Assembly: GCA_949130485.1 (NCBI GenBank)
Contig: OX422196.1
Location: 5,459,314-5,523,313, forward strand
Length of the DNA stretch: 64,000 bases
Source of the DNA: Agelas oroides
Lineage: Eukaryota; Porifera; Demospongiae; Agelasida; Agelasidae
Reading direction: 5' to 3'
Part shown: positions 23,566 to 34,297 of the stretch, piece after piece
How positions within the stretch are numbered: position 1 is the first letter of the stretch
Layout of the letters: each line of letters starts with the position of its first letter
Notes under the pieces: generated by a model
The model's input: the letters and a program-made list of their open reading frames with translations, nothing else
Told to the model about the DNA's origin: nothing
Databases searched by the model: none
Position numbers and translations under genes: made by a program

Positions 23566-24135
23566 CAACTTCAGTGATTCACCGATTATCGGATCCGTTA
23601 TCAGAATCGGGCCGATAATGAGCTTTCTGGGCAGTATCGCCATCGGCAAATTTCACCAATAATGTAACCACATGCTAGCAATTCTTCTCTTTGAATGCTA
23701 TACTCAAGCTGTCTTGGATGCACTTGCCTCGCTACCAGAGAGGAAGATTCCACACTCACAGTGGGAACGTTACTCCAGGTAAGTATAATATGAAGGCTTT
23801 CATACTTGCACAATTCAATCGCTAGCAACCAGTTTCTGCCAAAAGTATAGCTTAGTACTTTCATTCTTAAATACTACAGTCTTAGAGATTGGGATTACTG
23901 TGACAAGCTACCGTCAGTCCTTGGTGAACATCACTGCCAAGTGAGAAGCCACAAAACAATTTTCATTGCACGGACTCACTGCGAAGCACCCGGGAGGAAA
24001 ATATTGGATCAGTTATCAGTATCGGCTGATATCTGCTGGTATATATCAGACTATCGGAGTATCGGCTGATATCTGCTGGTATATATCAGACTATCGGAAT
24101 ATCGGTAAAAACCCATATCAGTGCAACACTATATG
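23566..24135. mobile_element. Element with TATCGG-rich ends
   Basis: Both ends are rich in CCGATTATCGG / TATCGGTAAAAACC motifs around CAGTG(A/C)-like termini. At 24018-24105 a 40-bp unit containing GTATCGGCTGATATCTGC occurs twice. This looks like a non-autonomous DNA transposon; the superfamily is not determined. Confidence 0.5.
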
Positions 24136-24139
24136 GGCC

Positions 24140-25100
24140 ATTTGATAGGAAATGGGTCTTTGGGGTGAAATCTGGAAATGTGCATGTTTATGCACCAAAT
24201 TATACTTTAGTATTTAACACTTTCCTGGCAAAGAATGCTTGTTGAAATAACTTATCATTGCCATGTTATATTTCTCAAAACCAACTCGTGTACAAAAGAC
24301 AACTTTGAGAAATAACAGTTTAAAGTTTGACAAATGTTTGATGCTGGATGTGGACATGTGTGCGTATGATGTTCTGGTTCTCCTAGCTCAGCCATTTGCA
24401 ATTAACTTGAGTACATTTAATCCTCAGGAAATTGACTGTAACAACTGTTTGAGCAAACATATTCACTTTCAAGCTCTTTTTGCGCTAGTTTCCTTGCATT
24501 GTCAAAATTAGGCGTTTGGCTGGTCACCCTCATTTAAAACACCTCTAGCAATCACAGTGCCAAGATCCAATTAATCTTCACTCCCAATGTCCACATCAGA
24601 ACCTCTGCCATGACGGTAAGTGTTCCTGGGACCTCCAAAGCAAACCCATAGAATATTCCTCATCCTGTTCAGTGAATGCAGCTAAGTGTGCTTCATCTTC
24701 ACATGCTGGAATGCTTATGTCATCACTAGTAGTAGCTATAGTTCCTAACAGCTGTATAAAACATGTAAAGTGGTGACACTACTAAATGTTCTACAGTTAT
24801 AGCTAGGCAACTTACCAGAAATACAGCTGCATTCCGCATTCTATGTGGATATTTCCCACTTAGTGAGCGCTTTCTGACATGGGAGTATGCATATGTTTAA
24901 CCTCAGGATTGTGGCAACTCAAAATTGCAATAATCCCAGTTTCGTCAAAAATTTCGTATTTCACATATTTAGAGCTACTGAATATTCATAAATTTCACCC
25001 TAAGGGCCCTTTTCCTATAAAACGGCCCATATAACATATCCCAAGGCAGCCTGATCCTACACAACTGACAGATCTCTTCAGAGCACCAATCAGTTTACAG
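24140..25100. other. NLR intron, nothing recognised
   Basis: A/T-rich sequence with short open frames. There are no LRR motifs, no clear inverted ends, and no splice-bounded coding segment that I can support. Confidence 0.4.
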
Positions 25101-25105
25101 CTCAC

Positions 25106-25189
25106 TTCAGTACTTCCAGTGACTTGTTATGTTGCAGTGCTCTGGCCAGAGCTGTGGCTCCAGTGGCAGTCAGACCATTGTCTCTGAGG
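25106..25189 (-). CDS. NLR gene: LRR exon 10 (class A, 84 bases)
   Basis: Opens LRDNGLTATGATALARAL and closes with QHNKSLEVL. Acceptor CCACTGCAG, donor GTGAGC, phase 2. It is the clearest reference copy of class A. Confidence 0.88.
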
Positions 25190-25194
25190 CTGCA

Positions 25195-26285
25195 GTGGGG
25201 TATAATCAGACAAACACACTCTGAGTTAGATCCGCATGTTTCAGTTGCTATGGTAACGACACTCCTTACCACCCAAGGAGCCAATAACACTTCTAGTACA
25301 TCATTTTTCACAAAAAGCATCTAAATATGGTGGCTGGTCAAGTAGATTCAATGCATTGTTGGCATTGTTGTTGCCATAGCAACCAATCATGGGTTTACCA
25401 CTAAGGACTTGTATTACTGAATAAAAGACAGCCTGTTTGTTGACAACATTCAAATATATAAAGTCCAGACTTGTTTCCGCATTGTTGTTACCATAGCAAC
25501 AGATTACGGGGCTGGATTGGTATAATTTCCAAATTTCATGGATCAGATGCTGTGGCTACTAGTTGTCTTGCTGTTTAATTTTGTGCAGACACTATTCAAG
25601 TGTGGTATCTATATATGTGAGTGGTTCAAGTAAAATTCTATGATATTCATAGAACCACGTGCCAATTAAGGTGGGTGTGGCTAACACCCACTGGGTAATA
25701 TATATACTAGTTAGTAATATACCTGCACATTTGTAGATGAAGGAAAACAACTTCTTAATAACCTGTGAGTCTTTCCATCACTGTAAACCTCAATTTTAAT
25801 AGAACTTGAGTCATGTGACATAAAGTTTGAATTTTACTTGAACCACTCACGTATACAGCTATGCCTAGTAGACTATGACACTGTTGGGTACTTCTCGGCA
25901 GCTGGCCACAATGCAAAGACGCTGGCAGTAGTGCGTACAACCTTGCAGTCACACTGTCATAGGTGGCAATCAGTTGTAGAACACAAGCAGTCCTAGCACT
26001 AGCTTGGTGATCATCACTGACAATGATCTGCTAGTGCATATGGTCGGTTCACATGCTATAGCCTTGTATAGTAGCTGTGGCTACTAGTAGAGAGGAGAGT
26101 TTATTATGATCAGTGCTTCCAATCTTGTGGCTACTACTCCAGGGTGGTGACTATTCTTAACCTCTCATGTTAGCTGTAATGCACCTATGTGTTCAATAGC
26201 TCTCATCAAACTAAAATCCTAGCCTTTTATGGCATGTGTTCAATAAATCCAAGCCTTTCAGTTATAAATGGTTATTATTTGGTAG
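25195..26285. other. NLR intron with duplicated filler
   Basis: Contains copies of the 8990-9180 block (about 25850-26000) and of GTTGTTGCCATAGCAAC hairpin-like stretches that occur beside several class A exons. No exon is seen. Confidence 0.45.
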
Positions 26286-26289
26286 TTAC

Positions 26290-26373
26290 TTCAGTGTTTT
26301 CAAGCTCTTGTTCACTCTCAGAACATCAGCCAGTGCCGAGGCTCCCTCAGATCCAATTTCATTCGATCCGAGG
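26290..26373 (-). CDS. NLR gene: LRR exon 9 (class B, 84 bases)
   Basis: Opens LGSNEIGSEGASALADVL. Phase 2, donor GTAACT, acceptor CTTCCACAG. It is the last transcribed member of the run of six class B exons. Confidence 0.84.
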
Positions 26374-26619
26374 CTGTGGAAGAGAGTACTTCAGAATTAG
26401 TACAAGCAGTAAAAATATTAACGAGACAGTAAGTAATTAACATAGACATGTGTCACCACTAACAGTCTGAAAAAATATGGTATGAGCTTAACAGCCCATG
26501 TTGACAGCAATGTACCCTATGTTCAACAGCTCTCATCAAACTAAAATCCTAGCCTTTTATGGCATGTGTTCAATAAATCCAAGCCTTTCAGTTATAAATG
26601 GTTATTATTTGGTAGTTAC

Positions 26620-26703
26620 TTCAGTGTTTTCAAGCTCTTGTTCACTCTCAGGACATCAGCCAGTGCTGAGGCTCCCTCAGATCCAATTTCATTTGATCCG
26701 AGG
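26620..26703 (-). CDS. NLR gene: LRR exon 8 (class B, 84 bases)
   Basis: Opens LGSNEIGSEGASALADVL, almost identical to exon 9; the spacing to exon 9 is 330 bases. The intron upstream is slightly shortened next to the acceptor, but CTTCCACAG is kept. Confidence 0.84.
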
Positions 26704-26909
26704 CTGTGGAAGAGTACTTCAGAATTAGTACAAGCAGTAAAAATATTAACGAGACAGTAAGTAATTAACATAGACATGTGTCACCACTAACAGTCTGAAA
26801 AAATATGGTATGAGCTTAACAGCCCAAGTTGACTGCAATATAAACTATGTTCAACAGCTCTCATCAAACTAAAATCCCAATCTTTTACTTAGAGCTATTT
26901 GGCAGTTAC

Positions 26910-26993
26910 TTCAGTGTTTTCAAGCTCTTGTTCACTCTCAGAACATCAGCCAGTGCCAAGGCTCCCTCAGATCCAATTTCATTTGATCCGAGG
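26910..26993 (-). CDS. NLR gene: LRR exon 7 (class B, 84 bases)
   Basis: Opens LGSNEIGSEGALALADVL. One serine in the helix is replaced by leucine, shared with exon 6. Phase 2. Confidence 0.84.
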
Positions 26994-27193
26994 CTGTGGA
27001 AGAGAGTACTTCAGAATTAGTACAAGCAGTAAAAATATTAATGAGACAGTAAGTAATTAACATAGACATATGTCACCACTAACAGTCTGAAAAAATATGG
27101 TAACAGCCCAAGTTGACTGCAATACAAACTATGTTCAACAGCTCTCATCAAACTAAAATCCCAATCTTTTACTTAGAGCTATTTGGTAGTTAC

Positions 27194-27277
27194 TTCAGTG
27201 TTTTCAAGCTCTTGTTCACTCTCAGAACATCAGCCAGTGCCAAGGCTCCCTCAGATCCAATTTCATTTGATCCGAGG
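27194..27277 (-). CDS. NLR gene: LRR exon 6 (class B, 84 bases)
   Basis: Same predicted start as exon 7 (LGSNEIGSEGALALADVL), exactly 284 bases from it, with nearly identical introns. A very recent tandem copy. Confidence 0.85.
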
Positions 27278-27477
27278 CTGTGGAAGAGAGTACTTCAGAA
27301 TTAGTACAAGCAGTAAAAATATTAATGAGACAGTAAGTAATTAACATAGACATATGTCACCACTAACAGTCTGAAAAAATATGGTAACAGCCCAAGTTGA
27401 CTGCAATACAAACTATGTTCAACAGCTCTCATCAAACTAAAATCCCAATCTTTTACTTAGAGCTATTTGGTAGTTAC

Positions 27478-27561
27478 TTCAGTGTTTTCAAGCTCTTGTT
27501 CACTCTCAGAACATCAGCCAGTGCCGAGGCTCCCTCAGATCCAATTTTATTTAATTCGAGG
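27478..27561 (-). CDS. NLR gene: LRR exon 5 (class B, 84 bases)
   Basis: Opens LELNKIGSEGASALADVL, 284 bases from exon 6. The changes cluster in the first seven residues, the strand-side positions of the repeat. Confidence 0.85.
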
Positions 27562-27761
27562 CTGTGGAAGAGAGTACTTCAGAATTAGTACAAGCAGTAA
27601 AAATATTAATGAGACAGTAAGTAATTAACATAGACATATGTCACCACTAACAGTCTGAAAAAATATGGTAACAGCCCAAGTTGACTGCAATACAAACTAT
27701 GTTCAACAGCTCTCATCAAACTAAAATCCCAATCTTTTACTTAGAGCTATTTGGTAGTTAC

Positions 27762-27845
27762 TTCAGTGTTTTCAAGCTCTTGTTCACTCTCAGAACATCA
27801 GCCAGTGCCGAGGCTCCCTCAGATTCAATTTTATTTAATTCGAGG
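27762..27845 (-). CDS. NLR gene: LRR exon 4 (class B, 84 bases)
   Basis: Opens LELNKIESEGASALADVL, 284 bases from exon 5 and differing from it by one residue (G to E). Phase 2, intact borders. Confidence 0.85.
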
Positions 27846-28170
27846 CTGTGGAAGAGAGTACTTCAGAATTAGTACAAGCCGTAAAAATATTAATGAGACA
27901 GTGAGTCTGATTTAACAAAGGCTTATGTTGTCACTAAGAAGGTTTTACCACTATTGGAATAGAGAAATTCCACCTTTCTGTTGCTACATAATGACAACTC
28001 CTTACTACCTGATTGAGCTTCATAATTAATGAGCATTGTTGTGATTTACAAGTGTCCATACTGTGAGAAGAGTGACAGTAGTCACCTGTCTCCCTAGTCC
28101 AAGATCAACCATACTACAATTGTGGATATTCCGTGTTTTTCAGGTTTGTAAGGGCCAGGATTTTTCTTAC

Positions 28171-28254
28171 TTCAGTGTTTTTAAGCTCTGGTTCACTCTT
28201 AGAGCATCAGCCAGTGCAGTAGCTCCCTCAGATACAATTTCATTCCCTCTGAGA
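28171..28254 (-). CDS. NLR gene: LRR exon 3 (class B-like, 84 bases)
   Basis: Opens LRGNEIVSEGATALADAL and ends RVNQSLKTL. It mixes a class A-like start (LRGN, TTGCAG acceptor) with a class B-like end, so it may be a diverged or recombinant copy. Phase 2. Confidence 0.82.
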
Positions 28255-28391
28255 CTGCAAGAAGAGGTTACTTCAGAATTAGTGCATAAAACATCAATGG
28301 GACAGTGAGTCTGACTTAACATATATTATAGGCTTATGTTGTCACTAAAAGGCAGTGGAGTAGGAGGGAGTATGCATGGAAGAAAAAGTTA

Positions 28392-29314
28392 ATACCGAAT
28401 AATTTCTAATAATTCGTACAAAAATAAATTTTAGCTGTACGATTTGATTAGAGTATGTAAATCACCGAATATTCCAAGAAACTGGGGGTGTACGAACAAA
28501 GAGTATTTGTACGAATTGAATAGAAGAAAAACGTGTGCAAATTTTCGACACTAAGGAAACCAATCAGTAGGTACCGGTACTTTTCTAGCTACAGTTAGCT
28601 GCCATTATGTATAACAACTAGTAACAAGTAACTTTGGCTTCGATCTACGTGCATACATATATGCTGGGTAAGCAAGTTTACGAAGCTCCACAACTTACAC
28701 TTCACATATAAGTGCAGGGCCGTAGCAAGCTATTTCAAAGTGGTGTGGCCAATATGCACGATGGTGGGCAGCCATTTTCCATAATGGCTCGGCTTACTAG
28801 TTCCTATACATACGTACTTCACGTGTTTTCAAATTGCGCATGTGCATGTTTAGTCCGCGAAAAAGTGGTCAGGCCAAAACCCGACCAGCCCAACCGCTTG
28901 CTACGGCCATGATTAGTGTCAGTCACACTAAGACCTCTTAGCCAACATCGAAGAATGAACTTATAGTATGCTATACAGCATTCACTGAACGTTCATCTCA
29001 TGAGACTTCACATGATTAAATCTACGGGAACACGTGGACTGACCCCCATCCTGGCTTATTCAACATCGTCCCTGCCCGTACGATCAGAACCAAGAGCCAA
29101 AAGAACGTTTTTATTCATACTTGTGGACGTTAGAAACACTCGTATCATATTTGCATCAACTGAGAGTGCTTGTACTCAAACGCGCTTTCCGCTGTATGAA
29201 CAATAGAATAATAATTTCATTTTTACATGTACAAATAAATTAGAGTACGTAAATTACTAGGAAAAGGGGGGTGTACAAATTAATAAGGTGTACAAATTAT
29301 TAGAAATTCTACGG
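28392..29314. mobile_element. Non-autonomous element with TACCG ends, about 0.92 kb
   Basis: The left end is TACCGAATAATTTCTAATAA and the minus-strand right end TACCGTAGAATTTCTAATAA. Sub-terminal GTGTACAAATT/GTGTACGAA motifs also mirror each other. A second, smaller element is nested inside at 28717-28908. The open frames inside show no family resemblance. Confidence 0.7.
28717..28908. mobile_element. hAT-like MITE, about 190 bp, nested
   Basis: The ends are CAGGGCCGTAGCAAGC at the left and GCTTGCTACGGCCATG at the right, matching the termini of the full hAT element at 37304-40057 (CAGGGCCGTA). I infer it could be moved by that family's transposase. Confidence 0.75.
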
Positions 29315-29980
29315 TACCTACCATAGCCGACAGTACATATGTTATTATTAGCCACTCATGAGACCTTTAGTAGATATATAAGCACACCGCCTGAGAGCGG
29401 TATTGCTTATATATCAATTAAATAAAACCCAAGGGTGCAGTTAATAACCAGCTTCAAGCTTGAATGTTTGCGCATGTGCTTCAATGCGTTGTCATGTCAG
29501 CGGTATGTTTATTTGTGAATGCAGCTGTTTTTCGATGGTTACACTAGTAGTCTAGCTAGCTTTTAGCTACTCATTTAAATTTTGTCGTAGCTACAAATAT
29601 TATAACTTTGAAACCGTTCAACACTGCAAAGAGACGATGACAGCCAGTTCGAAAACGTGCCAAGTGGAGAAGCCTTATGAGAATTGACAGATCACACCAG
29701 CGCTATCAGTTTGGTTTTCGTCCACTTGGGGCTCATTGGGAGGGCTTCGACACTGGCTTGTTCTCGGACTAGCTATCGCTGTCATCAACCCATTCAATTG
29801 TCACGATGCTAAGCGGCTTAGAATGCACATAAAATACATACATTTCTGCATAACCGCAGACAAATAAAGTTACCTGTACTTTATGCCTGCAGGATACAAT
29901 GCACTGTATTACATAGCAACCACATACCATCAGGCTAGAAAATTACATATTGTTCAACAGCAAAACACCATTAATTTTAC
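29315..29980. other. NLR intron, nothing recognised
   Basis: A/T-rich. One stretch near 29430 (GGTGCAGTTAATAACCAGC) resembles the ends of the TACCGTA element family. No exon is seen. Confidence 0.4.
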
Positions 29981-29987
29981 AACTTAC

Positions 29988-30071
29988 TTCAATTCTTCCA
30001 GTGACTTGTTATGGTGCAGTGCTCTGGCCAGAGCTGTAGCTCCAGTGTCAGTCAGACCATTGTTTCTGAGG
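29988..30071 (-). CDS. NLR gene: LRR exon 2 (class A, 84 bases)
   Basis: Opens LRNNGLTDTGATALARAL, phase 2, donor GTAAG. The nearest class A exon to the NACHT domain that is complete. Confidence 0.84.
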
Positions 30072-30291
30072 CTGCAGTGGGGTACAATCAGACATGAACA
30101 CACGAGTTACATCCACATCAAACAAATTCCACATTTCTGTTGTTACCATAAGAGTCAGGGATACCGGTACAGGCTTCAATTGGAAATTATATCGTACCTC
30201 GCACACAGATTCCCACAAACAGCGTATGGTGGCTAGTCAATTGCCATTGTTGTTGCCATAGCAACAGAACATGGGCTTACCACTACATTTA

Positions 30292-30593
30292 ACTTCATTC
30301 CCAGTCCTGGTTGAAAAATCAGAAAAAAGGCCTAGTATTCACTGTTTGTACAGTCATGCAATTTTGCCAACATTCCCATGTCACCTCTGTGTGCTATGAT
30401 GGTCAGGCGTATATCGCTGTATATTTGTATGTAAGATCAGGATTTAATCTAGATTTTCATCTGCCTGCTAGCAACTTGGCCATTATTTCACATAATTCAA
30501 CATGAGCCTTATGCACAAGTTAAGAACATGTGCAAGCAGTGGATACCAGGCCCTTTTCTCTGATTTTCAAACAGGCCTGGGAACAAGACTATA
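30292..30593. mobile_element. Imperfect palindromic MITE beside a CA microsatellite
   Basis: Inverted ends: CATTCCCAGTCCTGGTTGAA...CAGAAAAAAGGCCT at the left and AGGCCCTTTTCTCTG...CAGGCCTGGGAACAAGA at the right. Same terminal theme (CCCAGG) as the TAGCCTCGTTCCCAGG family. Confidence 0.55.
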
Positions 30594-30596
30594 TAC

Positions 30597-30830
<234 letters not shown>

Positions 30831-31023
30831 TACATACACTATACTGACAACCCACTTATGATTCCATATTCAATCGAACTTTGCAAGTGTCAATACAGTG
30901 AGGAAAGTGATAATAGTTACTAGCACCAGTCTCCCAAGTTCAAGGAGGGCCGATCATTGTCACCCAGGTCAACTGTACATGTCCCTGTATGTACATGGAA
31001 GTAGCTACTTAGTAGTTACATAC

Positions 31024-31107
31024 TTCAGTTTCTGCAAGCTCTGGTTCACTCTCAGAGCATCAGCCAGTGCAGTGGCTCCCTCAGATCCAATACTATTTGA
31101 TTCGAGG
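31024..31107 (-). CDS. NLR gene: LRR exon 1 (class B, 84 bases)
   Basis: Opens LESNSIGSEGATALADAL and ends RVNQSLQKL, with a GTATGT donor and phase 2. It is the first intact LRR exon after the NACHT exon, 1.6 kb downstream of it in transcription order. Confidence 0.82.
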
Positions 31108-31271
31108 CTGTGGAAGAGAGTACTTCAGAATTAGTGTAAGTAGAGACACAAAATAAATGGGACTGTGAGTCTGACTTAACATAATGTTATGTCACGACAA
31201 AGAGTCAGTGGAGTGGAAGAAATAACTGTATTTACCGGAGCCGCATGTACTGTTCAACCCTCACAACTTAC

Positions 31272-31346
31272 TTCAGTTCTTCCAGTGACGTGTTACATTG
31301 CAGAGCTCTGGCCACAGCTATGGCTCCAGTAGCAGTCAGACGGAGG
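31272..31346 (-). pseudogene. Degenerate class A LRR exon (75 bases)
   Basis: Aligns with class A exons but has lost nine bases after the acceptor, removing the RDN residues of the asparagine ladder. The acceptor is GAAG rather than GCAG. The frame is still open, so inclusion is possible, but decay is likelier. A further scrap of the same type is at about 31800-31850. Confidence 0.6.
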
Positions 31347-31359
31347 CTTCAGTGGGGTA

Positions 31360-32700
31360 TAAACAGACAAACACATTCGAGTTAGATCCACACTAACTAT
31401 GTTTCTGTTGCTACGGCAATGACCTGAGCATCAGAGAATCACAGCATGGGCTTCCATCGGTATTTGTTGAGGCCATAACTCAATCCCATACGTCAGATCC
31501 CCACAAACAGCGTCTCAGTATGGGGGCTAGTCAATTGGCATTGTTGTTGCCACAGCAACAGAATGTGGACTTACCACTACTTTTGCATACTGTATAGCTG
31601 AATTTTCAAGGGATTAAACTTTCATGAATGATCAAATAAAAAAGCTTCTATCAAACATTTTCGCAGATGACATAATCTACCAGGTATTATATATAGTGTG
31701 CACGTGCATGCTCATTCATATTTACGTATGTCTTGACACTTATGCAGCTAGCTTCGCCATGCAATCACACATATTTAAGAGATGGAGTTTCAAGCCAAAA
31801 CAGAGCTCTGGCCACAGCTATGACTCTAATAGCAATCAGATGGAGGCTGCAGTGGGTACAATTAGACACAAACACACTCGAGTTAGATCCACACTAACCA
31901 TCTTTGTTTTTTTTTGCTACGCATCACAGTGATAACTACTCTGCCTTGTACTCCTGTGAGATTTTGGTGTAACTTCCCTCAGTCATTTTCTGGGTGGTTA
32001 GTGCAATTCTTGTTCACAGCAGTGATGACTCTGGAATCTACAAAGATCCTGATGGATCAGGAAGATCGTTAGCTGGATGAAGGTATCTATACCAGCTGCC
32101 AAGTAGTCAACTATGTACGTAGTTGCTCATGGTCATCAAGATTGGGTGTGGCTTACTAGAATGGGCAGGGCAAATGTTAACCATTGCTGGAATATATTTT
32201 CACGGAAGACCTTTTACCTGCGAAATGCACAAAATTAAAGTACCAACAAAAATTTAATGGAAATGCCATGTTTCTGTTGCTACAACTACTTACTACTAAT
32301 GGTGAATGATAAACATAACCTATGATGCTGATGCAAATAGGTAAATCCCAAAAACATGGATCCAGAGATGGGAACAAGGTCACTTCCACTAAACAGTTGT
32401 GGAATTTTGGCTAGCCATCATTAGGCATAATGTGAAATGAGTCCTCCTAGGATGTAGTATGAACATTACTACTGCATGTACTACTAACAAACAGTATCCA
32501 ATTTGTGAACATATCAGTTGATGCATGGGTACAGTACAACCTTCCACTATGTCTTCTTCATTTAACTTGCTTGATATACTGCAAAGAAGTGTTACTTGAG
32601 TGTCTTCCACTATGCCTATTATCTATCTATGGAGTACAGTACAGGGAGTGACCGTAACTGGATTAATCACAAGAGGCTGAGAATTCATTGACCAATACTA
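31360..32700. other. NLR intron between NACHT and LRR exons
   Basis: Holds the LRR scrap near 31800 and otherwise unremarkable A/T-rich sequence. No splice-bounded exon is recognised. Confidence 0.45.
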
Positions 32701-32708
32701 TAGCTTAC

Positions 32709-34233
32709 CAAAGATGCTTAATGCCGCTGTGATCATCACGCCAAGCACCTGCAACAAGAAATTTTGAGAATTCCCTCATAGCTTGTGCTCCTAAGAAGCA
32801 TTTGTTGAGGACCACTACATGGGGATTTTGCATGTGTGGAAGACAATGAAGAATACTGTGGATGTCACGTGTGGTGACAACTGCACTGCTAACTTCAGTT
32901 GTTAGGGAAGAAAGATCTGTTTGCTGTTCAGTTGTCACATATTCAGTTTCAGTTAAACAATCCGTTAATCTTAAAGCATTTCCTTTATAGTACTGTTTTA
33001 ACAGATTCGTAATGTTGGTTTCGGCTCCAAGACCAGCAATGAAACACCAGAAATAAGCAAATTCGTCCTTGTACCTCAGTGATAGTTTCTTGCGATCAGG
33101 ATTGAGGAGAGTTTCCACTGCCAAACAAAAATCTTGAAGATAAGGTACAGTGGAATTACGATCTGCTAGTTCACAGTTACACTCCTCATTATCATAGATT
33201 AGTGATTTGCCAATTGTTGCAATTACGTTTCCTGAGTCCTCAATGGTTTTCCTGCCACTTTCCAGTAAAATATTCCTGAACTGAGACTGCAGTGGATCAG
33301 TACTAAACATTTCATAGAGCTTCCCCTTGTGCCATTCATTGACCAACACTACCAGAGAGGTGTACAGTTGGGTCCATGTCACAGGAAGGTCATCATATGA
33401 AATGCGAGCAAAAACATACATGGTTCCAATCAGGTAACTAGGTGATGAAACAAGTGATTCCACTTGTGGGTTTCCAGCAAGATAACTCAAGAAATCAGAT
33501 GCTCTCTTATCGTCAAAATGTTGAATAACTTCCTTTCCAATTTGTTGATTAGTTAATCCAAGAATCTCAAACTGGATGAAGTTACCTTCAATAAAATGTG
33601 AACATGTAGTGGCAACAACTACTGTGGATTCGGAGAAATTGCTGCGGCCAGACAAAATACTGAACAGCACATCTCCATACGGTTCCAGAGGTGATTGAAA
33701 GAGATATTCATGGCAAAAACCGTCAAGTATAAAAAGGACTCCCTTTCCTTTCTCTGCTTTAATCCAGCGACAAATCGTTTTGCTTACTACAGTGCTGCCT
33801 TTGAGCTGTCTGTCAATCAATTCTTGTATTGAGCAACCTTGGTGCAGATCCCAGATGTTAACATAAAGGATTAGTGAAAATCCTCTCAATGCATAATGTT
33901 TAGCCCAGCTGCGGCATAATCTAGATAATAACTCTGTTTTACCACATCCTGGGGGCCCTTTGACAACAAACACACGGCTTTCTCTTTGTGCAATTTTGTT
34001 CAGCATAGACTTCATGGACAGCTCCTGGATCTCAGAGGGAAACTGGTCCATCATCTCATAGCAGGAAGTATAGTCCAGTTGAGACAAAAGAGGAGCATTT
34101 TGGACAATTCCAAACCTTCGATTAAAGTTTGATAGTTTAGGAGCACCAGACCATAGCTTCCTTTTTGAAAATGAGTCTTTCAGAAACTTCTGTCGTAAAA
34201 ACTCACAGGCTCCTTGGACTTCAGTGATACTAC
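32709..34233 (-). CDS. NLR gene: NACHT NTPase exon
   Basis: A 1525-base exon (phase 1 in, phase 2 out) encoding about 508 residues. The Walker A motif GPPGCGKT (about 33958-33935) is followed by a Walker B-like VLFILDGF (about 33740), then a region that fits the arginine-rich/winged-helix part of NACHT proteins (VATTCSHFI, FEILGLT, PSYLIGTMYVF). This is the nucleotide-driven switch domain of NLR sensors, which typically oligomerise after the LRR region senses a trigger (family knowledge). The Walker B segment reads LDGFCHE rather than the common LDGLDE, so catalytic strength is uncertain. Borders: acceptor AACTTAG, donor GTAAGC. The C-terminal end (VLNKCFLGAQAMREFSKFL) already looks like a first LRR. 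Its phase change from 1 to 2 lets it join the phase-2 LRR exons. Confidence 0.9.
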
Positions 34234-34297
34234 CTAAGTTAAGGAAAAGCACACACCATAAACAGGGATGCAGTTAACACAAACTATTGTTACTGAC

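Noticed and set aside
26189-27872. Repeated plus-strand frames with LRTSASAEAPSDP
   Set aside because: They are the antisense of the class B LRR exons, whose minus-strand reading has splice sites, LRR motifs and constant phase.
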